Shown here in pieces: positions 34,600 through 45,684 of a stretch of DNA of 64,000 nucleotides. The notes below the pieces were generated by a model. The model did no database searches. It saw nothing but the letters and a program-made list of their open reading frames with translations, and was not told where the DNA came from. The number at the start of each line of letters is the position of its first letter. Positions within the stretch are counted from its first letter, which is position 1. Made by a program: the position numbers and the translations under genes. The DNA is from Bradysia coprophila (Eukaryota; Arthropoda; Insecta; Diptera; Sciaridae): NCBI RefSeq assembly GCF_014529535.1, contig NW_023503555.1, positions 4,340,001 to 4,404,000 of the forward strand. Direction: 5' to 3'.

Positions 34600-35183
34600 A
34601 TGGAACATCAAATTTACTTGAAAAATTTAAAATTAATTGAACGAATTGGTTACAACTTTTGTCTGAATTTATTTTGACAGCTGACTTAAATAAATGAATT
34701 AAAATGACACGTAACATTTGAAAATCGGTCAATTTTTTATTTCAAACGATGATATCTTGATTCGTCGCTGGTTTCCATCATTGCCAGCAAACAATTTCAG
34801 AATGAATCCAATTAATACATGAATCAGTTTGCGCTTAGTTTCCCGAGCAAAAAAAAATGACGAAAAGCATGTAAAGTCCTTTACATAACTCGGGGTAAAA
34901 ATGAAAAGTCTAGTTTTCATCTTTTTATCCCTAGTATTACAAATTTGCAATAAATAAATTTCTTTTTTGTGTGTCGAAGCTGTAAGCGTCACCCCCACCG
35001 ATATCAGTTCTTTTGTAAGTGGAAAAAGGGACTTGCGTCACACCTTTACTGTAAGTGGTTTTGGGTGAAATCAGTTCTTTTGTAAGAAGATTTTTTTGAA
35101 AATTTGGTATAACCATATTTCCCTTGTTATGGATCTCATAGCTCACACTTAAAGCGCTTATAAGCGACTTTTTAGGAAAACCC

Positions 35184-36489
35184 TTAACCTGTTACAGACG
35201 GCAAGCATATGACCAGTATTAATATTGGGTTTATTACTTCCATCGATCAAAGTATTTTTAATCTGTTGATTTTGATTTTGTGAAGTTGTAATTCAATAAT
35301 TGTAATTCAACAATATAATTAGTCCATTTAGATTTGTTTTCCTGTGCTTGTCTATTTTTTTTTGCTGTGATTTTATACAAGTAACTCATGTGTCATGTTC
35401 GTTTGCTTTTGTATAAAAGTGGTGCGTACAAAGAAGTTCATTGTTCTTTTGTCTGTGGTCATGCGGTTTTATTTCGACTTTTATTTTCTCGGGTTTATAA
35501 CCTAAATTCATTGTGAGATGTCTCACGACAATAAATAGTTCTAATCGAGCTATGAAATGAATTAAACGATGCCCCAGTCGGGCTTTGTCTCACCGCGAAA
35601 TAGTTCTAATCGAGCTATGAAATGAATTAAACGATGCCCCAGTCGGGCTTTGTCTCACGGCGAAATAGTTCTAATCGAGCTATAACGATTAATTACATCG
35701 TGTCCAAGTCGGGCTTTGTCTCACGACAAAAAAATAGTTCTAGTCGAGCTATGCAACGAAACCCTAGTCGGGTTTTGTGTAACAAACGTCCCTAGTCGGT
35801 CTATGTAATAATAATAATAATAACAATAAAAAAAAAACGTAAGCCCTGGTCGGGCCCTGTCTCACGACAAAATTCACGGCTCTAGTCGAGCTAAGTAGAA
35901 ATTGAACATATCAGGCCTTGTTGGGATTTGGTACACGACGAATTTCTAGTCGAGCTATGTAAAAAAGAACAAGTCGAGCTTTGTTAATAGCATATTTGGA
36001 GTTCCAGAAGGAATATTCGCTTGTAAGCGTTCCACGTAATCGTTTGTTTGTGTAATTACTACTACACACCCACTACAGGTGCCAATGCCGAGCATTTGTA
36101 CATTTGTAGGTATAATTGCTTGGGTAACATCACCATTAACATACGGTAACATCAAAATAGTGCACTGAAGGGATATTCTTAACTACATACCTGTAGTATG
36201 GAAAGTTTCCGCTCTAAATACATATGCAGTGCACGTCGGCACCAACTTTTTATAAATTTATTTTTCCAAAAGGGTGAGCACAATGGGCCCACAGGCGGCC
36301 TAAGTGCAGTATGAGTGGGTAACTAGTCATACGCCTTATTTAATAAATAATCTGTTGATTACAAATCTTGTACTTCAATGTTTTTAACATCCATTTAACT
36401 AAATAATAATGGTCCATATTATCCAGAGTTTGTCATTATTTTTGTCGTCGTTGTCGATAACAGGTGAATAGCCGTATGTGACAGGTTAA
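35184..36489. mobile_element. piggyBac-like TTAA-ended element with internal array
   Basis: The left end is TTAACCTGTTACAGACGG and the right end is CCGTATGTGACAGGTTAA, with TTAA at both borders. The outer blocks match 16147-16640 ('tatgaccagtatta', 'acttccatcgatcaaagta', 'gaagtacaagattt'-type sequence and 'gataacaggtgaatagccg'). About 1 kb of the middle (35290-36350) is not shared and includes the tandem array at 35530-35970, so a second sequence may have inserted. No transposase is encoded. Confidence 0.6.
35530..35970. repeat. degenerate tandem array built on a 'TCGRGCTNTG' half-unit
   Basis: Seven or so units alternate between 'ctaatcgagctatg' and 'cagtcgggctttg', each separated by 15-25 bp and often followed by 'tctcacgac'. 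The first two full units, about 64 bp each ('aaatgaattaaacgatgccc' included), are nearly identical; later ones decay, and one is split by an AAT run (35808-35825). Spacers are too unequal for a CRISPR and this is a eukaryotic setting. Function unknown. Confidence 0.7.
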
Positions 36490-37201
36490 ACACTTGTCGA
36501 TTGGAATCTAAATCTCTATAAATCTGTCTTTTAAACGAACTTTCTCACTGCCATATTTTCCGAGTTATGGGTCTCATAGCTTAATAGTTTAAAACACTCA
36601 TAGCTCCGAGATTATAATTTTTTATGAAAATTCCTTCAAATAAGTTTCTTATAATTACGTCCTTGACATACTTACCCTGAAAATTTCAGCCAAATCCACC
36701 GAATATTAAAAAAGTTTCGGGTAACAAAGTGACGAAGGTTGGTAAAATGCATCAATTTCAGAACCTATGAAAATCCGTTTCTTCATACAAAATCCAAATT
36801 TCGAAATTCAATGTCTCGACCAAATTTTAACCTGTTTCAACGTGTGATAGCCCGTTGAACTCGTATCGATTACGCCCAGATTACGAATAAAATACTTTGG
36901 GGCAGAGGAGCAAAGGGGGAAAGTAAAAAGGTTCGTGTATAATATGTCAGTCCTACGGATTTTTAACATTTTTTTTTGAATGGACTTGCGTCACGGCCCT
37001 TCACTAACATAGTGCCATGATGTTCTCGCCACACGTTCTGGTGAGGCGGACGCACATTTCTGATCACACTATCAAACCAGCAACTGAATGTTATTGATTA
37101 ACTGATGTTGGTTGTGGTTTCTCGATGATAGGGATATGAAAGATAGATTGAAATGGCATTCTGTGTGTATAGTATAAGTATAACAATACTGAAGCGAAGT
37201 C

Positions 37202-39000
37202 ATGTCGAATTGGGACAACAACGAAGAGATACAAATTCTGCGGAAATATTTACGCATTCCCAGTGTCCATCCAAATATCAATTATGGTAAAATTGGATAT
37301 AATTCTTGTGCAGCGTACAACAGTTTATTAACTGACTGCAATTATAGAGCCGTGTGTTGATTTCTTAAAGGAACAAGCACTGAATTTGGGTCTGCCTATA
37401 TCCGTTGTCTATCCAGTTAATGATAAGAATCCAGTGGTTATGTGAGTCTATCAATCGAATCCAGTACAACCACCAGAGAATTTTTGTTTCCACTAAAAAT
37501 TCTAGCATAACATGGATTGGATCTCAGCCAAGCTTGCCATCGATTATGCTGAACTCGCATATGGACGTAGTGCCAGTATTCGAAGAATTTTGGACCCATC
37601 CACCATTCTCAGCAAACATTGACGAAAGTGGTAGAATCTATGCGCGTGGAGCACAAGATATGAAGTCAATTGGAACGCAATATTTAGCTGCGATTCGAGC
37701 ATTGAAACGAGACGGAATCGAGCAATTGAAGCGAACTATTCACGTGATCTTTGTGCCAGATGAGGAAATCAACGGAACGTATGGAATGGAGGGATTTGTA
37801 ACATCAAAAGAATTTACCGATTTAAATGTTGCGTTTTCGTTGGACGAAGGTGATCCATCTCCGACGAATGAGTTGATTTTGTACCATGGAGAACGATCGA
37901 GTTGTGGTAAGACCGTTATATCGATTATACCTTCAACCTTCTTCAACTTCCTGAGTTCTAAAAATCAGCTGTGGAATTCACATGTTACGGTCAATCTGGT
38001 CATGGATCATTGTTCTTGAAAAATACGCCAGGCAAGAAGGTCCAATTTCTGATAAACAAATTCATGGAGTTGCGAGATGTCGAGGAAGGAAAACTGGATA
38101 GTAACAAGAACCTTAGCATCGGCGATGTAACAACAATTAATTTGTCTATGATGAGTGGTGGTGTCCAAAATAATGTCGTTCCCGGTGAATTCACCATTGT
38201 CTTCGACATACGATTAGCCGTTGATGTGGATCATGATGAATTCTATCGAATGGTATAAAGAAAAATGAAAAGTCAGATTTGTTTATTCTAATCTCTTGAT
38301 TCCTTTTCGAGATCGAACGATGGTGTGACGAAGCCGGAGGCAATATCAAAATCAACTATCAATCAAAGGATCCGAAATCACCAGTAACCGCGACTGATGA
38401 GACGAACCCGTTTTGGATTGCTTTTAAAAGGGCCACCGATGAGTTGTACGTAAGAAAGGGAAAACCTGCTCAGGTCCCTCCCTCGGAATGTTAAAACTAA
38501 AACGAAAAAAAAAAAATGTTTCGACCTCGGTTCTCACATTTTTGTTTTTTGACGATATGTCTAATTGTGGCCTAATAAAGTATTGAAATGCACGTGGGCT
38601 CTTAGTCCATCGTTCATATCAAGTGCCATATCGTCACATTGAGCAAAGTTTTCCCTACTAACCATTTATCACACCACATAGTTTAATGTTACACAATTTC
38701 CCTGCAGAAATTTGAAAATCAACAAGCAGATCTGTTCGGGAGGCACAGACAGTCGATTTCTGCGACTCGTAAGTATATTGTCCCTGAGTTCGCCCAACTA
38801 TCAGGGAGCCAACAGTTCGGAAATATTTAAAAAAAAACTCCGTATCTTTCGTATAGAAAAACGTTCCGGCTCTGGGATTCTCACCTATATGGAACACTCC
38901 AGTCAGATTGCACGATCACGATGAGTTTGTCTACGCGGCCACTTACTTGGAGGGAATCAAAATCTACAAGAAAATTATTGCCGAATTAGCCAATGTATAA
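37202..39000 (+). CDS. aminoacylase-1 (M20 family N-acyl-amino-acid deacylase)
   Basis: Seven exons: 37202-37286, 37348-37441, 37506-37906, 37969-38252, 38312-38445, 38708-38768 and 38857-39000; phases match, 400 residues, the family's usual length. Metal and catalytic motifs are all present: LNSHMDVVP (first His and Asp), ARGAQDMKS (bridging Asp), FVPDEEINGTYGMEGF (catalytic Glu pair), the dimerisation-domain QSGHGS, GTDSRF, and the last ligand His in RLHDHDEF. The enzyme frees amino acids from N-acetylated amino acids in the cytosol. AATAAA at 39035-39040. Exon 5 ends at the first of two possible donors (38445/38449); only the first keeps the frame. Confidence 0.94.
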
Positions 39001-39040
39001 GTAGCTAGCGATTAGACGGTAAGTCTCTATAGAAAATAAA

Positions 39041-41941
39041 TCCAATTAAATTTTCAAGAACTTCGTTTCAATTATCCGATTTATGACCCAATATATACGA
39101 TACGATATGCTCAAATATACTCGTTACACTCGATATATTCAAATCCACCAAAAAAACCTAAAGGGTAAAAGTGTGACGCAAGTCCTTGTTTCTACTTACA
39201 AAATAACTGGTATCGCTGAGGGTGACGCATTTTGCGCCTCAACACAAAAGTGTTATCAACAAGAAATTGAACCAAAAAATTTAAGATAGAAAATTTTAGA
39301 AGAAAATTGCGTCACAAGTGGCAGATGATTCAGGACATATTTTTCTCTATTTGAACTATTTTCCTAACAGTAGTTTCCTGAACATCTGCCACTTGTGACT
39401 TGTGATTTGAGGGCCGTTTGAGTTAAGGGGGATAATTCAAAAAGTTGCTGTAAATATGCTCCGCCGTCGAACTAACACTGAAATCGATGGCGCGGTTTTA
39501 TGTTGTAAGAGCTTACATACTTTCAATACAATTTACATGAGTCATATCATAGCACTGAACCAAGCACGAAAACAGAATTTGAAGAGGGGCCTCCTCGATG
39601 CAGTAGTCAAAATTTCTAATATAAATTACATTTGTAAGGTTGATACAATGCTACTGCATCGCAATTTTATATATGAGAAGAGGTGCCGAGGTTGTGCTTG
39701 GCTCAGTGCTATGAATTCTTAAACAATATTTGAATACATATATGTAGCATCGGATTTTGTGGGTTGGTAAAATGTGGTATATATCTAAAGCAACTAGATG
39801 ACGCCCGAATTTCTAAGTTAAGTTTGGTTACTGGACCAACAAAGTGCGCTAAAACGTGGACTCATTATGTGTGACGAAATTGATTTTTTTCCTTTTACAA
39901 AATCACGGCAGAGTAAAATAAACCAGGCAGTAGTGGTTCATTTTCGAAACGTCAAATTAGGGGACCTAATACACTGTGTGAGAATGAACTCAAGTGAACA
40001 CTGATATAAATTGAAAAATTTATTCATGGGGCTACTAGATTATTCAGGTCCCTAGTCAAATCGGAGCTCTTGCCTGGTTTACTTTACTCTATCGTGACAA
40101 AATAGATCAAAAGTAAATCAATACATACTCAGCTCAGCATCTTTTTATCTTTTGTTTATTTTATTTTGTTATAGCATCTTAATCAGCTAATATGCGAAAT
40201 AAATGACCCAGGAATTAATGGAACTATTATCGATGATATAATGAATATTATAATCAATGAATGAGCGATTATTTTAAGATTAAGAACTTGGTGCGCTGTA
40301 AATATTTACATTTGCATTGGGTCCTTTAAACAGGTCAAGTTCATATGACGATTGGCGAGAGGGGTAACAACTACAAAAAATCACAAAAAAAAACAAGAAA
40401 AATCACTAAAATCACAAAAAATCAAGAAATAGGTGCATGGAATATTTAGTTCAGTCGTTAGGTAGAAATGATCGAAAAATGTACCAATGTTGGGAAAATT
40501 GCTCGTGACAATGGCAGATAATGTTTTTAAGTTGAAAACGAACATATTTCAAATGCTTTCCACGGGGAGTTGCGGGAATCGTTAATAATTTTTACAGTGG
40601 CTCATCATTACGATTGGTTAAATCCCACATTTAAAAAAGATGAAAGTTGAACTTGCGAAGATTGTTCTGTTAAGTAAACAGCCTCAATACAAACAACACA
40701 CACACGCCACGGCAGATAAATTTTCTTGCTGGTCTGTTCCTGAACATTTGCCACTTTGCGACGCGGATTTTTTTGGTAAAATTTTGGTTGTTTCCAGTCA
40801 AATTTTTTTTGGTAAAAATTATTTGGCAGATGATGAGAAAAACTAAGCCAGCTTGTTTGAACTAAAATTGGGTGTAAAATTTAATTTTTGCGTAACGAAG
40901 CTGAAAGCGTCAACTCTAGCGATATCATTCATTTTAGAAATTGTACTTCAAAGACTGCGTCACACTTTTCTCGAAGAGATTTTTGTAGGGATACTATTTA
41001 TGAGTGCCACAACAAAATTATCAATCAAATGTGGAAATGTGAAAAAATGTGATTCGCATTTGTTTCACATCTGTAAAAAAATGTGAAAAAAATGTCTTTC
41101 ATTGCAATCCCTTTTTCACGCCAAAGGAAAATCCAGCATAATTGTCGATTAGTGACATTTTTCTGCACATTATTTAAAATTTAAAGTTTAAATATAATAA
41201 AAATGGCGTGATAAACCACAAATAAAAATCACAAATGTCGGAAAACATTTTTTCTCTTTCAAAAATCATATTAGGAAGAACTTATTCGTCGAGATTTGTG
41301 CTAGTTAGTAAAATACAATCCTTAAATATGATAAAAAGCACGATCTTTTAAAAAAATCAGAATCCAAAAAATCAACAAAATCAGAAAAAAAATCAAGAAA
41401 AATCAGTAAAAATCGAAAGAAATCAGAAGGAAAAATAGTTGCTAACCCCTCGGATTGGCGATAATTTCTTTTTTCGAGATTCGTTTCGAGATTACGTTTT
41501 ACTGCATTTATTTAAGTTAAAATTAACTGTCAGCTACAAGGACCCGTAAGACTATACATCAAACATCTTACAGAGCTCAAACCGATTCGTTCAAAAACTG
41601 TTATTAAAAAAAAATCGAATGTTGAAAAGCGAATGTCAACTCAATAATGAAAGCTGCAAATAAAAAGACAGAAACAATATTCAACTTTCAGGAAGAAAGA
41701 ATTCACAAGATTGGTCAAAACTTGTTACACCTTAAACTTATTAGTGTGCACTGCACATCGTACCGGTCTAAAATAAAACTATCAAAACGCAAACGGCTTT
41801 CGGTGCAAATTGAGAATGTTGACCTATTTTACATTTTTTACATTCCAGCTTCTGCCTCACAATATAAAAGTAGGTCGGAGATTCATTTATTGACATAAAC
41901 AGTTTGAGAACTGCACTTAACATACCATTTAATTTGTCAGA
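39041..41941. other. intergenic region
   Basis: No gene supported. Items: a hairpin at 39311-39399 ('gtcacaagtggcagatg' and complement), an inverted pair at 39910-39929 and 40071-40091 ('gagtaaaataaaccaggc' and near-complement), and two A-rich stretches built on 'aaaaatca' (40380-40430, 41340-41430). The open frames at 39456-39722 and 40853-41086 show no recognisable domain. Confidence 0.5.
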
Positions 41942-42453
41942 ATGAAGCTTACAATCATTCTTGTGTTGTTCGGTTGCGTTGCCGTAATTAAATCACAAGA
42001 CGGTAAGAGAATATATTTTTTGAATAATATGGTCGTTCGTCTACGTAACTTTGAGGCAGAGATTTTTTGTTGTTGTTAAAAAGCAATAATTTTATCTTCT
42101 TCCCGACAACAGACTGCCAATATACACCATGCGTAGGTCTCCTATACAATGGACAGGTGGCATGCCAGCAATATGGAATGGGCTATTATACCGGACGCAC
42201 TAAGAAAGATAATTGTGGATGGGACTAGCAATTCCAAGTAAGTATTTTGATAAAACCAATACAATCGAAAGGGAAACGTTATTGATTTATTTTACTTCGA
42301 GGACCTGGATGCAAGTGGACAGCAGGTTGTTACGGATCAATCAGACATCATATAAGCGAATGTCACAGAGAGTACGGAAGTGGCTGGATGAAACCGGGCA
42401 GAAAAATGAGATGTTCGATGAACCAATATAAAAAATTCGAATGTTGTCAATAA
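41942..42453 (+). CDS. small secreted cysteine-rich peptide gene with two related modules
   Basis: Exon 1 (41942-42002) encodes a signal peptide (MKLTIILVLFGCVAVIKSQD). Exon 2 starts at 42113 and gives a module with CQYTPCVG, then CQQYGMGYYTGRTKKDNC. A further open stretch at 42302-42453 gives a second module, WTAGCYGSI then CHREYGSGWMKPGRKMRC, ending FECCQ, followed at once by AATAAA (42449-42454). The two modules align (C..YG.G...GR....C) and look like an internal duplication. The obvious splice does not carry one reading frame through both modules, so the gene model is uncertain. The family is not recognised; host-defence or secreted regulatory roles are guesses. Confidence 0.55.
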
Positions 42454-43124
42454 AGCGATAAATGGAACAGATTTCTGGACTCAACATCTTGTATTTTATG
42501 TTTGAATAAACCTCTTAATTGAAAAATTTCTTTTATCATTTCTCTAAAACAACAGCAAAAGATGAAACAATTCAGTGGTTATTTATGTTGTACATGCTTT
42601 TGTACAAATTTATTTGTTTCCTTCACTATTTTAAATAAATAAAAATGCATTCTGTTTGGTGTAAATGCAGGCAGCGGTATTTTACATTTGTTTTGTAAAA
42701 ACGATAAAAATCGGTGAAAATGATACTTACAATGTAAGAGCAGTGATTGGCTATGTGTGTGAGGTGTTTCAAGCATCTTAGCACGTTATATATCTATATT
42801 GAGCTATATACTGGTATAGTCATCAGTAAATTGTTTATTTAAATGTATATATATATATAGGAATTTATTACATTACACAATGACAAGGAAAAGATTGGGT
42901 TATGTAAGGACTCATAGCTTTTCAGCAGGGAAGTTAATGAACTAAGACAAATGAAAACTTTCACATAAAAGACCGCTACTCGGCCCTAGGCTTAGAGTAA
43001 TTATAGGAAATTTGTACGACTAAATGTTTTTTCAACATCAGTTTGTATAAGATACTCATTTCGTATAATTTTACACCAATACAAGTATGCGATAACACTT
43101 TTTCGCTTTCGATAGTTCATTTTA

Positions 43125-43175
43125 CCCTCTTAATTAAGAGGGCAAACCCAAGGCTGTAAACTTTACAGCCTTGGG
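43125..43175. repeat. two adjacent perfect palindromes
   Basis: CCCTCTTAATTAAGAGGG at 43125-43142 is followed four bases later by a 14-bp inverted repeat, CCCAAGGCTGTAAA and its complement, with a 1-bp spacer (43147-43175). Both could form tight hairpins. No surrounding transposon ends were found. Confidence 0.7.
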
Positions 43176-43798
43176 CAAAGACACATACTAATAAACATTT
43201 CGTATTTCATGTTGGGACCACATATTTTACGTAATTTTGTTCGAAATTACCTCTCTAGGTATAATTACTCTTAGGCCCTTAGTCTATTTTTCATATAACT
43301 CAAGCAAATTTAATTTTCCTAATTTTTGTTCAACACAAAATACAAAACAAGGGGCCAAATGGTAGTTAATACAATTGTTTTTTTCCCTGGTCTTGTAGTG
43401 CGTTGTTAGATGTAAATCTCTTCAATTTGGAAGCAAGATATTTTACTTCATAAATATTATCATGAGGGATTTTTTGAAAGTCCATCGGAGCTATTTTTGG
43501 CGACACTTTGTTTATATACCCAGATAGCCCTTGGCCCCAATAGTCAAAAATCGCAGTCGTTTAATTTTAATTTCTTGTATTGGCTGGGGAACTTCCACCA
43601 AGAGTCGAAAATTGGTGTTTTTTGTACGTGATTTACTGCCGCTACAGGCTATGGTCACACATGTTTGGGGGTTCATTGGATAGGTATTGTCCAGGAGATA
43701 CGAGGCAAGCACAAACATCTTCCATGCCCTCCTGTACCTTGTTCGAAAATAACAAAAAAAAATGTTTCAGTCAAAGGCCGGAAATTTTGATGAACTTA

Positions 43799-44063
43799 AA
43801 AAGGTGATATCTCGCACCTGGCGAATGTTCATGTTTAGATCAGTGGATGCAGACATCAAAAACAGCCTAATTCGAGTAATTTTATAAAATTAATGTTTGA
43901 TTTTCGTGTATAGGGACGCTATTCACTTTGTACCCAAAAAAGTGTCCTAAACCTGTCACTACTATGGCAAATGGAGTATCATTGTGAAGCTAGGTTAAGT
44001 CTGTATCAGGGCATCCACTGATCTAAACATAAACATTCGCCAGGTGCGAGATATCACCTTTTG
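43799..44063. mobile_element. 265-bp foldback with 55-bp arms
   Basis: The left arm (43799-43853) and right arm (44009-44063) are inverted copies with one or two differences: AAAAGGTGATATCTCGCACC outward end, continuing through 'gtttagatcagtggatgc'. The middle is unrelated and non-coding. No clear target duplication. Confidence 0.65.
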
Positions 44064-44265
44064 AAGTTGTTTTTTTAAATAAATTTTCACCGCGGTTTTC
44101 TATGATACTTTCAATCGTTGAGCCACATACTTTTCGGCGTAAATAAAATAATTCTAATCGTAAGTCGCTAATGCGCAAAAACTGATAATGTTGCTGTCTT
44201 CTTTTAATTAACATACGATGTTCACATTGCGTTCTTTCATATCCAATCTAGTAATAGAGTGTTCA

Positions 44266-45376
44266 ATGGATTGTCAACACCAGCCGGACCATCATAAATT
44301 CTTCGAGGGCGAAGATCACAGTAATGACTATACGAAATTTCGACCCAAGACCCCCAAACAATGTATTCAGTGGATTGTGGAATATTTGAGTGAACAGATC
44401 ACCAAGAAAAATGGAAAATTTTCAGCCGCAGCTGATATTGGCTGCGGAACTGGTATTACCGAAGAAACATGTTTCTTTTTTGCCAAAGTTGACCATTCGA
44501 ATTTTCATTTGATAGGTCAGTGTACCGTGCTGTTGGCCGATTACTTTCAAAATGTTCATGGCTTTGATGTTGCTGAGAGTCAGATCAATCAAGCCAATAG
44601 AGATAACCAGCATAGTAATGTTTCCTACTCGGTATGCACTATGCTATTCTCATTGGTTATTTTTCATAGTTGTTAAGTCTGGTACTTCGTTTGTTTAAAT
44701 TGTAGCCTGGGTGTTTGATACAAAATCTGTCGCTACAAATTTTAAACAGAAGCTGTGCTGCTTAAGGAAACTGTGGTCAGAGCTTATCGCTTATGTTTGT
44801 TGTTGATTGATAACAGATCACATACATTAAGACCTTAATTAATTGTAGGTGTCGCCAGCTGAACAGATTCCTCTGCCTGACCATTCCCTGGACTTAATTA
44901 CTTGTTCTCAGTGCTTCCATTGGTTCGATTTCGAAAACTTCTACACCGAAGTCAATCGTCTATTGAAACCGGGCGGGGTACTCGCTCTGATCACTTACAT
45001 TCGACCATTAATTGTACATAGCGACAACGAAATCAGAAACCTGATACGCAATTCATTCACCAGTCCGCCGTTGAATGCTTTCGTCGACGAAAAATTGAAA
45101 ATTGTCGATAATGGTTATGCTGATGTGGTGTTGCCATTCAATGATGTCCAGCGCAGGGAAACGAAAATTTATGCTGACGGTGTGACCGGATCACATATCA
45201 TTGGGTACATCAAGTCGTGGTCATCGTACGGACGTTGTGTTCAGGACGAATCGGAATCGGCGAAGAGATTGATTGGTGATATTGAGAGCAGAATTAAAAG
45301 CAAAACAGGTAAGGATGTTACGGATGGCCAATTCACTCTTGAGACACCGTTCTATGTGTTAATGGCAAGGAAATAA
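44266..45376 (+). CDS. class I SAM-dependent methyltransferase
   Basis: Three exons, 44266-44452, 44516-44631 and 44849-45376, 276 residues. The first intron is only 63 bp, a multiple of three with no stop, so unspliced RNA keeps the frame. Splicing restores the motif ADIGCGTGQCT, which strongly supports the intron. Other SAM-fold parts are the acidic end of beta 2 (GFDVAESQI), AEQIPLPDHSLDLITC and LLKPGGVLALITY; the N-terminal FEGEDHSNDYTKFRP fits the family of small-molecule methyltransferases related to yeast TMT1. An in-frame ATG at 44218 could add 16 residues. Substrate unknown. Its poly(A) signal (45575-45580) lies close to that of the convergent PRMT9 gene. Confidence 0.87.
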
Positions 45377-45574
45377 TTTGTCGTTGCTTAGAGATGAGCG
45401 GGGGGTTAATCGAACTTGGTAGAATGACCAAGCATGACTTGACTTAATTTTAGGTTTTGGGTTCTCGGGTTTCAAAACTGTAAAGCGGGCCGGGTTTCGA
45501 AAATTTGATTCGGGCTGGATTCGGGTCGAATTGGGTTTCGGAAATACTCGACCCGCTCCTCTCTAGTCGTTGTG

Positions 45575-45620
45575 AATAAATGACGAATGAAATTCATCTG
45601 AGTTTACAGTTTCATTTATT
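45575..45620. terminator. facing poly(A) signals of two convergent genes
   Basis: AATAAA for the plus-strand methyltransferase is at 45575-45580 and the minus-strand signal for PRMT9 (TTTATT on the plus strand) is at 45615-45620. Cleavage 10-30 bp beyond each would make the two mRNAs overlap by a few tens of bases at their 3' ends. Confidence 0.6.
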
Positions 45621-45684
45621 GAATTAAGTTTTTGTTGATTGAATATTAATATAACACCGCGCCTCACATACCCATCCGAGTCAC

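Larger units (their letters stand above)
34700..37201. other. intergenic region with repeats
   Basis: Contains a family B hairpin fragment (34878-34940) and the TTAA-bounded element 35184-36489. From 36490 to 37201 no feature is seen except AT-rich sequence and the 5' flank of the aminoacylase gene. Confidence 0.5.
42460..44265. other. intergenic region with palindromes
   Basis: No gene. Two adjacent perfect palindromes lie at 43125-43142 and 43147-43175, and a foldback at 43799-44063. The rest is AT-rich. Confidence 0.5.

Noticed and set aside
35530-35970. CRISPR-like array
   Set aside because: Eukaryotic context, unequal spacers, decaying repeats and no cas-like genes.
35290-36350. Solo LTR or LTR element inside the TTAA-bounded repeat
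   Set aside because: No matching terminal dinucleotides, primer-binding site, target duplication or coding remnants could be seen.
39456-39722. 88-codon open frame
   Set aside because: No recognisable features and no splice or promoter support.
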